64,000 nucleotides of DNA from RGEC01 sp964626685 (GTDB lineage Bacteria; Bacteroidota; Bacteroidia; NS11-12g; UBA955): positions 1 through 64,000 of the forward strand of contig CAZVJY010000004.1 of NCBI GenBank assembly GCA_964626685.1, written 5' to 3'. Numbering within the stretch: the stretch's first letter is position 1; each line of letters begins with the position of its first letter. Made by a program: the position numbers and the translations under genes. Below, piece after piece: positions 1 through 7,933 of this stretch. The notes beneath the pieces were generated by a model. It had not been told where the DNA came from, made no database searches, and saw nothing but the letters and a program-made list of their open reading frames with translations.

Positions 1-63
1 AACCTAAAAAGGCCAGGGCCAAATCGGGCTGTAATTGTGGGTTTTGAATAAAATTGGTATTTA

Positions 64-85
64 ATTTGTGTTTTATTTGTGTTTT
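64..85. repeat. Perfect 11-bp tandem repeat upstream of the Uma2 gene
   Basis: The 11-base unit ATTTGTGTTTT occurs twice head to tail, at 64-74 and 75-85. Each copy contains a TTTG that could act as the -33 box of the promoter ending at 96. The left copy has the better spacing, 20 bases. Whether the duplication has a regulatory role is not known. Confidence 0.6.
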
Positions 86-96
86 GTATAAATTTG
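65..96 (+). promoter_or_regulatory. Bacteroidota-type promoter for the Uma2 gene
   Basis: TTTG at 65-68 and TAAATTTG at 89-96 are separated by 20 bases. This matches the Bacteroidota primary sigma factor consensus (TTTG, about 19-20 bases, TAnnTTTG). Transcription should start near 100-103, which argues against the GTG at 101 and for the ATG at 137 as start codon. Confidence 0.6.
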
Positions 97-136
97 AGGG
101 GTGGGGAAAGTAAAATATCCGGAACTCGAAAGGGGA

Positions 137-931
137 ATGTTTCACGGGTTGCACAAGGCAGTTCAGGAGCGTACCGGTATTTCATTGCCTGTGATTCATC
201 AGGCATTGACCGAGCAAGATGATCGATCTGCAAAAAAGTTGCTGGCCATTCGAACCGCATTGGAAATTATCCGCGAGCGTTCGGATTTAAACAATCATGA
301 TTATGTAGATGCTGATTCGAATTTGCCGACAGTCAGTGAGCCGATTGTCGAGTATGCCATGCTGGATCTTGAACGTTTTTATACCTATTGGGATTACCTA
401 AAATGGTCTTTTCTGGATCGCGTGGAGCTAATCAAAGGCAAGGTGGTTAAAATGTGTCCGGCCCCCAGTCGCAGCCACCAGCTGGTAGTGCGTGTGGTAA
501 ACCGATATTTTGATCAGTATTTTCTAAATAAGCCCTGCGGGTTGTTTTATGCGCCGTTTGATGTGCGTCTTCCTGTTCCCGGTGCTAAAAAAGACAGCAC
601 CGTCGTTCAGCCCGATCTGACCGTCATTTGTGATTTAAGCAAGTTAGATGAGCGTGGTTGTTTTGGAGTGCCTGATATACTTCTAGAAATTGTTTCTCCG
701 GGTAATTCACGACACGATATGAATGTTAAATTCAAGCTATATGAAGAATGTGGGGTAAAGGAATACTGGATAATTCAGCCACAGGAACGCAGTATTTTGA
801 TTTACGTTCTGGATAATAAAAAGTATGTTGGCCTGGCTCCGTTCACAGAGGGTACAGATGCTGCAGGCTGTTTGTTTCCGGATCTCGTATTGCCCGTGGA
901 TGCAGTATTTGCGTATCTGCCAAAAGAATAG
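137..931 (+). CDS. Uma2-family (DUF820) putative endonuclease with N-terminal HTH-like segment
   Basis: The C-terminal two thirds match the Uma2/DUF820 family, a PD-(D/E)XK-like nuclease fold common in Cyanobacteria and some Bacteroidota. Visible motifs are QPDLTVICD, LLEIVSPGNSRHD and KEYWIIQP, which supply the Asp, Glu and Lys expected in such an active site. Ahead of this fold are about 75 extra residues; the first 45 (RTGISLPVIHQALTEQDD and following) look like a helix-turn-helix followed by a long helix. I chose the ATG at 137 because the predicted transcription start lies near the GTG at 101; starting there would add 12 residues. The substrate is unknown. The nuclease activity is family inference, and the DNA-binding role of the N-terminus is my inference. 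Confidence 0.75.
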   Translation: MFHGLHKAVQERTGISLPVIHQALTEQDDRSAKKLLAIRTALEIIRERSDLNNHDYVDADSNLPTVSEPIVEYAMLDLERFYTYWDYLKWSFLDRVELIKGKVVKMCPAPSRSHQLVVRVVNRYFDQYFLNKPCGLFYAPFDVRLPVPGAKKDSTVVQPDLTVICDLSKLDERGCFGVPDILLEIVSPGNSRHDMNVKFKLYEECGVKEYWIIQPQERSILIYVLDNKKYVGLAPFTEGTDAAGCLFPDLVLPVDAVFAYLPKE

Positions 932-974
932 TTTTATTGTATTTAAAAATCAACAAAAAATGATATATTTTCAG

Positions 975-982
975 TAATTTTG
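975..982 (+). promoter_or_regulatory. -7 element TAATTTTG upstream of ahcY
   Basis: TAATTTTG fits TAnnTTTG and is followed by C, as in many sites of this window. It ends 16 bases before the ahcY ATG. I do not see a well-placed -33 TTG. Confidence 0.5.
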
Positions 983-998
983 CACCCCGATTTATAAC

Positions 999-2315
999 AT
1001 GACAACAGAAACCACATCCTATCTTCCTTACAAAGTAAAAGATATTACCCTGGCCGAATGGGGCCGCAAGGAAATCCGCATGGCGGAAGCCGAAATGCCC
1101 GGTTTGATGGCAATCCGTGAAGAATACCGTGGCAGTCAGCCTCTTAAGGGCGCACGTGTTGCAGGCTGTCTACACATGACTATTCAGACCGCTGTCCTGA
1201 TTGAAACCCTTAAAGAACTGGGTGCCGAAGTTACCTGGAGTTCATGCAATATTTTCTCAACCCAAGACCATGCTGCTGCTGCCATCGCTGCTGCAGGCAT
1301 TCCTGTGTATGCATGGAAAGGCATGACAGAGGAAGAATATGAGTGGTGCATAGAACAAACCTTGTATTTTGGGCCTGACCGTCAGCCGCTGAATATGATT
1401 CTCGATGACGGAGGTGATCTTACCAATGTGGTACTAGACAAATATCCTCACCTGGCTGCCGGTATCAAAGGTATCAGCGAAGAAACCACTACCGGTGTTC
1501 ACCGCCTGTATGAGCGCGTAACCAAAGGCACCCTGCCCATGCCTGCCATCAACGTAAATGACAGCGTAACCAAGAGCAAGTTTGACAACAAATACGGTTG
1601 CAAAGAATCGCTGGTGGATGCCATCCGCCGTGCTACCGACGTAATGCTCGCCGGTAAAGTGGCTGTGGTTTGCGGATACGGCGACGTAGGAAAAGGAAGT
1701 GCCGATAGCCTTCGTGGTGCCGGTGCGCGTGTAATTGTTACTGAAGTTGACCCAATATGTGCCCTTCAGGCTGCTATGGATGGTTATGAAGTTCGCACCC
1801 TTGAAAATGCCATTCCCCGTGTTAATATCGTGGTTACCGCTACCGGAAACTGCCAGATTGTGACCGACAAGCATTTCAAAATGATGAACGATAAAACCAT
1901 CGTTTGCAACATTGGTCACTTCGATAATGAAATTGACATTGCATGGTTGAATAGCAACTATGGCAGCACTAAATACACCATTAAGCCCCAGGTTGATGTA
2001 TACAACATTGACGGCAAGGAAGTAGTGGTGCTGGCAGAGGGCCGTCTGGTAAACCTGGGTTGCGCCATGGGTCACCCCAGCTTTGTAATGAGCAATAGTT
2101 TTACCAACCAGACACTGGCACAGATTGAGTTGTGGAAAAACCACAGCAACTACGACAATAAAGTGTATGTGTTGCCAAAGCATCTGGATGAGAAGGTGGC
2201 ACGTCTGCACCTTGCTCACATTGGTGCTGAACTTACTGAGCTCACCCATGAGCAGGCCGATTATATCGGTGTATCTGTTCAGGGGCCGTTCAAAAAAGAT
2301 CAGTACCGTTATTAA
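999..2315 (+). CDS. ahcY: Adenosylhomocysteinase (S-adenosylhomocysteine hydrolase)
   Basis: Cleaves S-adenosylhomocysteine to homocysteine and adenosine in the cytoplasm, relieving product inhibition of methyltransferases and returning homocysteine to the methyl cycle. The 438-residue protein is full length. Diagnostic stretches include the substrate-domain segment GCLHMTIQTAVLIETL near residue 56, the NAD-binding glycine loop CGYGDVGKGSADSLRGAG near 225, and the C-terminal HLDEKVARLHL followed by a terminal KDQYRY, whose Lys/Tyr are the usual C-terminal cofactor contacts. The gene stands alone, with its own -7 element upstream and an intrinsic terminator just after the stop. No neighbouring methyl-cycle gene is present. 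Identification is secure. Confidence 0.97.
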   Translation: MTTETTSYLPYKVKDITLAEWGRKEIRMAEAEMPGLMAIREEYRGSQPLKGARVAGCLHMTIQTAVLIETLKELGAEVTWSSCNIFSTQDHAAAAIAAAGIPVYAWKGMTEEEYEWCIEQTLYFGPDRQPLNMILDDGGDLTNVVLDKYPHLAAGIKGISEETTTGVHRLYERVTKGTLPMPAINVNDSVTKSKFDNKYGCKESLVDAIRRATDVMLAGKVAVVCGYGDVGKGSADSLRGAGARVIVTEVDPICALQAAMDGYEVRTLENAIPRVNIVVTATGNCQIVTDKHFKMMNDKTIVCNIGHFDNEIDIAWLNSNYGSTKYTIKPQVDVYNIDGKEVVVLAEGRLVNLGCAMGHPSFVMSNSFTNQTLAQIELWKNHSNYDNKVYVLPKHLDEKVARLHLAHIGAELTELTHEQADYIGVSVQGPFKKDQYRY

Positions 2316-2334
2316 GTTTTAAAAGAATTCACAG

Positions 2335-2361
2335 AAAGCCATCCGAGAGGGTGGCTTTTTT
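2335..2361 (+). terminator. Intrinsic terminator after ahcY
   Basis: The stem AAAGCCATCC / GGGTGGCTTT, with one T-G wobble, closes a GAGA (GNRA) tetraloop at 2345-2348 and runs into a T tract ending at 2361. It lies 20 bases after the ahcY stop. Confidence 0.85.
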
Positions 2362-2366
2362 GTTGT

Positions 2367-2374
2367 TACTTTTG
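2367..2374 (+). promoter_or_regulatory. -7 element TACTTTTG directly before the glycosyltransferase ATG
   Basis: TACTTTTG fits TAnnTTTG and ends only 5 bases before the ATG at 2380. It begins 6 bases after the T tract of the ahcY terminator. Transcription should start at or next to the start codon. Confidence 0.55.
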
Positions 2375-2379
2375 CCCCA

Positions 2380-3501
2380 ATGCTTTTGGGAAATCCTTAT
2401 CTGAAGCGGGCTTTGTTGTTTGCTTTCGGATTAAAACTTTTTTATCTGCTTCTGGGAAATTTGCTGCCGAATGGCTGGAATGGAATTGAGCATATACTGG
2501 ATGTTTTTGCCCGAAATGATTCGGGTTGGTATAACCTTATTTCCCGCGAGGGTTATCCAACGGTTCCGCCGGCTGAATGGCAACAGACCCCATTTGCCTT
2601 CTTCCCGCTGTATCCTGCTGTTATCGCATTGTTTCGGCTGCCGGTGTCCTGGATTGTCCAAAATTCAGATTTTACCTATGTTTCAGCCTCTTTCCTGGCT
2701 CATTTGCCATTGACATGGCTTTGGGTAAGAGTGTTGTTTAAATGGTTGGAATCTGTCGGGATGGAACCCCGCAGGATTTTTATCTACAGCATTTTCTTTC
2801 AGGTATTTCCCTATCATTTCTTTTACCACATGTTTTACAGCGAAATGCTATTTTCAATCCTGTTTATGTGGGCTATGATATCGGTTTCTCGAAAGGCTCA
2901 TTTTTCGCTGGCAGCAGCTGTGTTATTGCTGACGCTTTGCAGGCCCACTGGTATTGTGTTTTCTGCAGGACTGGGATTGTGGATTCTTGCTGATAGTGGC
3001 TGGTTTCGCATATTGAAAGAAAAAGAAAAGATAAAACAAATACTGGCTTTGTTGGCAGCACCCGCAGCCATGCTAATGTGGATGGTTTATCTGCATTTTC
3101 ACTGTGGTGATGCCATGGCCTTTAGCCATACCCAAACTGCCTGGGGGCATGCCTATACATGGCCATGGGAATCGTTTTTTGCGGGCGGACAATGGTTTCA
3201 GCAGGCCATGTCGGTTTATGTACTTGTGCTGGTGGGTTTGACAATCTTTCTGTTCAGGAAAGCGGGAACCGGTGAAACGCTATTTGTTGCCATAAATGTA
3301 TTGTTTCCTCTGATAACAGGCACAGTGGCCAGTTTTTACCGCTATTTTTCGGTGATTCCGCAGTTTTTTATTCGCTTTTTTACCTTGCTGGAATCCCGGT
3401 GGATATGGGTTGCAGCAATTTGTATGCTGCTAAATATCATACTGTATTGTGTATGGATTTCGGTGCAGTTTCCGACACCGGAGGCATGGCTTGCCTATTA
3501 A
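2380..3501 (+). CDS. PIG-V-like integral membrane mannosyltransferase (GT-C fold)
   Basis: A 373-residue polytopic membrane protein with about eight to ten hydrophobic segments. The motif NDSGWYNLISREGYP near residues 46-60, followed by FFPLYPAVIALF near 75, matches the first-loop acidic residue and FFPLYP signature of the PIG-V/Gpi18 family of polyprenyl-phosphate-dependent mannosyltransferases. Bacterial members act on glycans or glycolipids at the membrane; the acceptor here cannot be read from sequence. The gene stands alone between ahcY and the convergent parE, with a promoter element that leaves essentially no 5' leader. The family call is moderately sure, the sugar specificity is not. 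Confidence 0.65.
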   Translation: MLLGNPYLKRALLFAFGLKLFYLLLGNLLPNGWNGIEHILDVFARNDSGWYNLISREGYPTVPPAEWQQTPFAFFPLYPAVIALFRLPVSWIVQNSDFTYVSASFLAHLPLTWLWVRVLFKWLESVGMEPRRIFIYSIFFQVFPYHFFYHMFYSEMLFSILFMWAMISVSRKAHFSLAAAVLLLTLCRPTGIVFSAGLGLWILADSGWFRILKEKEKIKQILALLAAPAAMLMWMVYLHFHCGDAMAFSHTQTAWGHAYTWPWESFFAGGQWFQQAMSVYVLVLVGLTIFLFRKAGTGETLFVAINVLFPLITGTVASFYRYFSVIPQFFIRFFTLLESRWIWVAAICMLLNIILYCVWISVQFPTPEAWLAY

Positions 3502-3518
3502 AAAAACCTTATTCCGCT

Positions 3519-5411
3519 TTATGCTGCGGCTGTTTCTTCGGTAGCGGTTGGTTCGTCGTCTTCATCGGTAATGTCTTTTTCAATGACCAGGTTATCGATG
3601 ATAAACTCCTGTCTTTCCGGAGTGTTTTTACCCATGTAGTAACTCAGTACCTTGTCAATGCTGCTATCTGCGCTAAGCACCACGGGTTCCAGGCGTATGT
3701 CGGATCCGATGAATCGCGCAAATTCTTCAGGAGAAATTTCACCTAAGCCCTTAAATCGTGTAATCTCGGGTTTGCCGCCCAGTTTTTTAATGGCTCGCTG
3801 CCGTTCTTCATCATTATAACAATACAGGGTTTCCTTTTTGTTTCTAACCCTGAAAAGCGGCGTTTGCAGGATATAAAGATGCCTGTTTCTAACCAAATCG
3901 GGAAAGAATTGCAGGAAGAAGGTCATCATGAGCAAGCGTATGTGCATGCCGTCCACATCTGCATCAGTGGCTAAAACCACTTTGTTGTAGCGCAGATTGT
4001 CCACCGATTCCTCAATATCCAGTGCGTGCTGCAGCAGGTTGAATTCTTCGTTTTCATAAACTACTTTCTTCTTGAGTCCATAGCAATTCAATGGTTTTCC
4101 TCTCAGGCTGAAAACCGCCTGTAAATCGGGGTTTCGGCTTTTTGTTATACTTCCGCTTGCGCTGTCTCCTTCCGTGATAAACAGGGTTGTTTCAAACCGT
4201 CTTTCGTTTTTCTCATCGTGGAGGTGTACACGGCAGTCACGGAGTTTTTTGTTATGTAGGTTGGCTCGTTTGGCTCGTTCTTTGGCGAGTTTCTGCACGC
4301 CAGCCATGTCTTTGCGTTCGCGCTCGTTTTGCAGTATTTTCTTCAGCAGGGCATCGGCGGTAGTAGGGTTTTTATGCAGGTAGTCGTCCACCTGTTTTTT
4401 TACAAATTCCAGAATGCCGGCTTTGATGCTCGGACCGTCGGGTCCCATATCGGCACTGCCGAGTTTGGTTTTGGTCTGGCTTTCGAAAACAGGTTCCTGC
4501 ACACGCACGCTCACTGCAGCGGTAATAGAGCCGCGAATGTCAGAGGCATCAAATTCTTTTTTGTAAAACTCGCGGATGGTTTTCACCATGGCTTCGCGGA
4601 ATGCCTGCAGGTGTGTACCGCCCTGGGTGGTGTATTGTCCGTTTACAAACGAGTAATAATCTTCACCGTAGCTGTCTGTATGGCTAAATGCAATTTCTAC
4701 ATCGGTGCCTTTTGCATGAACCACGGGATAGAGCATGGTTTCGGGATTTACCTTGTGCTCGAGCAGATCCAGCAGGCCGCGTTTGCTGCTGTAATTTTCA
4801 CCATTGTAATTGATGGTAAGTCCGGCATTCAGGTAGGTGTAATTCTTTATTTGCTCGCGCAGATAGTCATTGACAAATTTGTAGTTTTTGAAAATGCTGT
4901 CATCGGGCTCGAATATGGTTAGGGTGCCATTGGATTCTTTGGAATCAAATTCAGGCAGGTCTTCTTTGAGTTCGCCCTTGCAGAATTCTGCTTTTTTGGC
5001 GCGGCCATCGCGAAAACTTTGTACACAGAAATAATGGCTGAGCGCGTTTACTGCCTTGGTTCCAACACCATTCAGGCCCACGGATTTCTGAAATGCGCGG
5101 CTGTCATATTTGCCGCCTGTATTAATCTTGCTAACGCAGTCAATCACTTTGCCCAGGGGAATGCCGCGACCGTAATCCCGCACGGTAACGCGGTGTTCTT
5201 CTACTTTCACCTCGATTTTTTTACCATTGCCCATCACGTGTTCATCGATGGAGTTGTCGAGGATTTCTTTTACCAGTACATAAATACCATCGTCAGCAGC
5301 GGTGCCGTCGCCCAATTTGCCGATGTACATACCCGGACGAAGCCGTATATGTTCTTTCCAGTCAAGACTTCGGATCTCATCTTCGGTATACCTGGGTGTA
5401 TTTTCTGTCAT
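3519..5411 (-). CDS. parE: DNA topoisomerase IV subunit B (type IIA, GyrB/ParE family)
   Basis: ATPase subunit of a type IIA topoisomerase that decatenates and relaxes DNA together with ParC, encoded at 27800-30424. The N-terminal GHKL ATPase shows KEILDNSIDEHV, YGRGIPLG and GLNGVGTKAVNALS. The transducer domain follows, then the TOPRIM domain with TEGDSASGSITKSRNPDLQ near residue 412 and ATDADVDGMHIRLLM near 485, carrying the metal-binding acidic residues. EGDSASGS followed by an immediate LRGKPLN segment fits Bacteroidota ParE better than GyrB. The 630-residue length, without a GyrB insertion, fits too. The C-terminal tail is acidic. A TAATATTG element (5417-5424) ends 5 bases upstream of the ATG. 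The gene is not adjacent to parC. Confidence 0.92.
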   Translation of the reverse strand: MTENTPRYTEDEIRSLDWKEHIRLRPGMYIGKLGDGTAADDGIYVLVKEILDNSIDEHVMGNGKKIEVKVEEHRVTVRDYGRGIPLGKVIDCVSKINTGGKYDSRAFQKSVGLNGVGTKAVNALSHYFCVQSFRDGRAKKAEFCKGELKEDLPEFDSKESNGTLTIFEPDDSIFKNYKFVNDYLREQIKNYTYLNAGLTINYNGENYSSKRGLLDLLEHKVNPETMLYPVVHAKGTDVEIAFSHTDSYGEDYYSFVNGQYTTQGGTHLQAFREAMVKTIREFYKKEFDASDIRGSITAAVSVRVQEPVFESQTKTKLGSADMGPDGPSIKAGILEFVKKQVDDYLHKNPTTADALLKKILQNERERKDMAGVQKLAKERAKRANLHNKKLRDCRVHLHDEKNERRFETTLFITEGDSASGSITKSRNPDLQAVFSLRGKPLNCYGLKKKVVYENEEFNLLQHALDIEESVDNLRYNKVVLATDADVDGMHIRLLMMTFFLQFFPDLVRNRHLYILQTPLFRVRNKKETLYCYNDEERQRAIKKLGGKPEITRFKGLGEISPEEFARFIGSDIRLEPVVLSADSSIDKVLSYYMGKNTPERQEFIIDNLVIEKDITDEDDEPTATEETAAA

Positions 5412-5416
5412 ATTTG

Positions 5417-5424
5417 CAATATTA
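5417..5424 (-). promoter_or_regulatory. Putative -7 element TAATATTG for parE
   Basis: On the minus strand TAATATTG has one mismatch to TAnnTTTG and ends 5 bases before the parE ATG. The spacing matches the near-leaderless pattern of other genes here. Confidence 0.35.
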
Positions 5425-5469
5425 TAATTTGATTTGCTTTCGCTCCACCATAGTTGTTCACAGTCTTGC

Positions 5470-5477
5470 TAAATTTG
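5470..5477 (+). promoter_or_regulatory. -7 element TAAATTTG, 3 bases before an ATG
   Basis: TAAATTTG is followed by CGC and then the ATG at 5481. It supports that ATG, rather than an upstream in-frame start at 5454, because an upstream start would precede the transcript. Confidence 0.6.
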
Positions 5478-5480
5478 CGC

Positions 5481-5996
5481 ATGCGTTTTTCGATATTGCT
5501 GGTTTTGTCTGCACTGATTATGGCGTGTCAGACCGAGATGGATAGGAAGCTTGAATTGATAAAGCCTTACATGGCTCAGGTCCAGGACTCCATGAATGTG
5601 AGCCGTATACCGGATTCAATGGCTGGGCATTTTCAGCAGTTTGCAGCTCGGTTTCCGCAGCATAAGTCCAGTGAAAAGCTGCTCTATGCTTCCACCCTTA
5701 TTGCCGAGCGCAGTGGCCGTTATTTTGAATGTGGCAAATGGTGCGAGATGTATGTGGCGCATTATCCGCAGGGGCAGTATGTTTTTGCATCCATGGTGGC
5801 TGCGGCCCATAATTATGAGAAAATAGAGAAGTTTGACAAGGCAATTGAATATTACGATAAAGCGGCTTCAAAGGAGCCGAATTCAACGCTGGGCAAGCAG
5901 TGTGCACAGACCTCGGCCATGCTGAAAAAAGGGTTGATTACCCCAGAGCAGCAATTGGAGTATATTTTGCAAAACAGCACGGATACGGCCCAATAA
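5481..5996 (+). CDS. TPR-like lipoprotein
   Basis: A 171-residue putative lipoprotein. The N-terminus is a short lipoprotein signal with lipobox IMAC, Cys at residue 16, so the mature protein should be anchored in the cell envelope. The remainder is helical. A TPR-like unit is visible near residues 105-140 (ASMVAAAHNYEKIEKFDKAI, followed by EYYDKAASKEPNS), and a second, weaker unit precedes it. Such proteins usually act as scaffolds; no specific function can be assigned. The stop codon abuts the stop codon of the convergent gene without a single spacer base. The start is set by the promoter element 3 bases upstream. Confidence 0.75.
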   Translation: MRFSILLVLSALIMACQTEMDRKLELIKPYMAQVQDSMNVSRIPDSMAGHFQQFAARFPQHKSSEKLLYASTLIAERSGRYFECGKWCEMYVAHYPQGQYVFASMVAAAHNYEKIEKFDKAIEYYDKAASKEPNSTLGKQCAQTSAMLKKGLITPEQQLEYILQNSTDTAQ

Positions 5997-6677
5997 TTAC
6001 CTTTTCTTTTTCTTTTTGAATTCTCCGCGTTTCCATGCATCCAGAAACTGCATCCATGCAACCGGACTCAGGTAATTTTGTGGAGGCGCCTGTTTGTAAT
6101 AATACAATTGCTGAACGCGGCTTTGTGCAATCATTAGCTGGCTAGCCTTGGCGTCAGCCGGACGCAGTTTGAGTTCTTCCTTTGCGGCTTCCAGTTCAAG
6201 GTTTTTGCGTGCGATTTCATAGGCGTCGTCGGGTGGTACGGTATTTACGAATTCGTGGTCAAAGAAAGATTTGGAAGGCAATGCGCGAATGAAAATTACG
6301 GGTATGTCAATGGTGTCCTGCACCATGGTTTTAATGATGTTGTAACGGTTTGATGTGAGGGTGTCAGGGATTACGTGCCATGAGGCCGTTTTTTCTGCCT
6401 GGGTAAACCACAACGTGTCGCCTTTGAGTGCAACAATATCAAAATGGCCGAGTAAATCGGTGTAGCCTGCAAGACCGCGGCGATTGTTTTTAATGGCCAC
6501 ATAGGGAATGGGTTTTAGGCTGTCAGATGTGAGCACAAGGCCTGTAAACAGGATATACGGATTCAGGCCCTTTTGAGCCTTGATTTCCCGTGGTACAAGA
6601 AATAGCAGGGCCAGGAGGAAAACTACAATTGTTCTGTGCATGTATTTACCCATGAATATACGCATTTTTTCCTGCAT
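5997..6677 (-). CDS. Secreted protein with carboxypeptidase-regulatory-like beta-sandwich
   Basis: A 226-residue protein with signal peptide (MHRTIVVFLLALLFLVP and following, cleavage near KAQ). The segment GLVLTSDSLKPIPYVAIKNN followed by GLAGYTDLLGHFDIVALKGD is the strand pattern of a CarboxypepD_reg-like domain, frequent in Bacteroidota envelope proteins. The C-terminal half is helical and ends in a run of lysines (FKKKKKR). No function is assigned. Several Met codons are possible. I prefer the ATG at 6677 because TAAATTTG (6681-6688, minus) ends 3 bases before it; the longer form from 6707 would overlap chrA. It lies directly downstream of chrA, probably with its own promoter. Confidence 0.65.
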   Translation of the reverse strand: MQEKMRIFMGKYMHRTIVVFLLALLFLVPREIKAQKGLNPYILFTGLVLTSDSLKPIPYVAIKNNRRGLAGYTDLLGHFDIVALKGDTLWFTQAEKTASWHVIPDTLTSNRYNIIKTMVQDTIDIPVIFIRALPSKSFFDHEFVNTVPPDDAYEIARKNLELEAAKEELKLRPADAKASQLMIAQSRVQQLYYYKQAPPQNYLSPVAWMQFLDAWKRGEFKKKKKR

Positions 6678-6680
6678 TTC

Positions 6681-6688
6681 CAAATTTA
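6681..6688 (-). promoter_or_regulatory. -7 element TAAATTTG overlapping the chrA stop codon
   Basis: On the minus strand the TAA stop codon of chrA (6688-6686) forms the first three bases of TAAATTTG. The element ends 3 bases before the ATG at 6677, so one sequence may end one gene and start transcription of the next. Confidence 0.45.
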
Positions 6689-7933
6689 CCATCCGTTTAC
6701 GGTCCATATTACACCGGCAATGACTGTGCCAAGAACAATCAGGGGAGGGGAAACTTTTTGAGAAAAGATGAGAATACCGGCCAGAATAAAGATTCCGATT
6801 TCGGAAGCATCGGTTTTGATGTCAGTAACCCCGGACCAGAAATGCTGATTGATGATAAGCGCCGCAGAAAGTATAAATCCGACGGATGCCGCAAATATGC
6901 CGTCGAGTGAGCGCTTGATGATGGGATAGGTCTGAAGTCTGTTCCACAATGGGAAAGCGAAGAATACCAATAGAATTCCGGGCAGGAAAATACCAACAAG
7001 GCCAATGATGCATCCCAGCAACTGTCCGTCAAAACCAAAACCGGAGGTGCGCATGGCAATGCCGTTGAGGTAAACTGCAAGATTGAAGTTGGGCCCTGGC
7101 ATTCCCTGGATGAGTCCCAGGCCTGTATTCAGCTGCTCAATGCTCATGTAGGGTTTGTGGTATACATAATGTTCCATGGCCATGGCGCTCAAAATATTTC
7201 CGCCTCCAAAGGAAAGTGCGCCCATACGGTAGGTATTTTCGAACAAAACTATGGGTTTACTTAGGCCGAGTGTGTCTTCATTGGCACTCAATACCATACC
7301 CAGCCCACCTATTAGTAAAAATATCAGCAACAGCAAACTCAGGTTTGCCCAGCGTACTTTGCCAAATGGCCGTGGGTTAGGCGTAAATTGCCTGTTCCCA
7401 AAATTGCTGCTGATAACCCCGCCAAGAAGCACGCCGAAAGGGAAAATCAGCGGGTTTCGGAATATAAATCCGGCCAGTCCGGCCAGCATGAAAATCAGGT
7501 AGTTAACATTGTCTTTTCGAATCATTTTGAACATGCTGTAAACAGCATAGCAAAGAAATGCGGCCACCATGGGCTCAAGAAACCGAAGGTTGCCTTTGCT
7601 TAGGAATACAGGTGAAAGCGTGAAAATCGCCATGATTAGTGCTCCGGGCAAAACCCACGCAAGCAGGGTTAGAAAGGCCAGTCCCGGGCCACCAAGTGTA
7701 AATCCGACAGCCGTGATGGTCTGGGTGGTGCTGGGTCCCGGTAGAATGCTGCAGAATGCATTGATGTCGATTAAATCTTCTCGGGTGATAAATTTCTTTT
7801 GCTCAACCAGTCTTTTCTGGAATAGGGGCAGATGCATCTGGGGACCTCCAAAGGCTGAACAGCCTAGCCAGAAAGCAGATTTAAGAAATTGCCACTGCCT
7901 GAGTTTCCCTATTTTTGCACCGTGATGTGGCAT
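6686..7933 (-). CDS. chrA: Chromate transporter, ChrA family
   Basis: A 415-residue inner-membrane transporter of the CHR superfamily, long-chain type with two homologous halves. Each half carries the family signature: FLKSAFWLGCSAFGGPQMHL near residue 16 and GALSFGGGNILSAM near 225. GPSTTQTITAVGFTLGGPG in the first half and MPGPNFNLAVYLNG in the second are the conserved Pro-Gly loops. Characterised homologues expel chromate by proton symport or antiport, but many are only inferred by homology, so the substrate is provisional. The ATG at 7933 overlaps the start of the divergent lipoprotein gene by 9 bases. A TATTTTCG element on the minus strand (7950-7957) lies inside that gene. Confidence 0.88.
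   Translation of the reverse strand: MPHHGAKIGKLRQWQFLKSAFWLGCSAFGGPQMHLPLFQKRLVEQKKFITREDLIDINAFCSILPGPSTTQTITAVGFTLGGPGLAFLTLLAWVLPGALIMAIFTLSPVFLSKGNLRFLEPMVAAFLCYAVYSMFKMIRKDNVNYLIFMLAGLAGFIFRNPLIFPFGVLLGGVISSNFGNRQFTPNPRPFGKVRWANLSLLLLIFLLIGGLGMVLSANEDTLGLSKPIVLFENTYRMGALSFGGGNILSAMAMEHYVYHKPYMSIEQLNTGLGLIQGMPGPNFNLAVYLNGIAMRTSGFGFDGQLLGCIIGLVGIFLPGILLVFFAFPLWNRLQTYPIIKRSLDGIFAASVGFILSAALIINQHFWSGVTDIKTDASEIGIFILAGILIFSQKVSPPLIVLGTVIAGVIWTVNGW
7910..7917 (+). promoter_or_regulatory. -7 element TATTTTTG for the lipoprotein gene, inside chrA
   Basis: TATTTTTG followed by CACC ends 7 bases before the ATG at 7925 and 4 before a GTG at 7922. It lies within the first codons of the divergent chrA. 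Confidence 0.5.

Noticed and set aside
101..136. GTG start at 101 for the Uma2 protein
   Set aside because: The predicted transcription start falls at about 100-103, so this codon would be at or before the mRNA 5' end; the ATG at 137 is better placed.
1434..2249. Long open frame (271 codons) on the minus strand inside ahcY
   Set aside because: Entirely antisense to the highly conserved ahcY; composition is His/Val/Asn-rich as expected of a shadow frame, with no domain or promoter.
4329..4922. Plus-strand open frame of 197 codons inside parE
   Set aside because: Antisense to the conserved ATPase and TOPRIM region of parE.
3519..5411. GyrB rather than ParE
   Set aside because: EGDSASGS context, length and the 874-residue ParC-like partner fit topoisomerase IV of Bacteroidota, though GyrB cannot be fully excluded without alignment.
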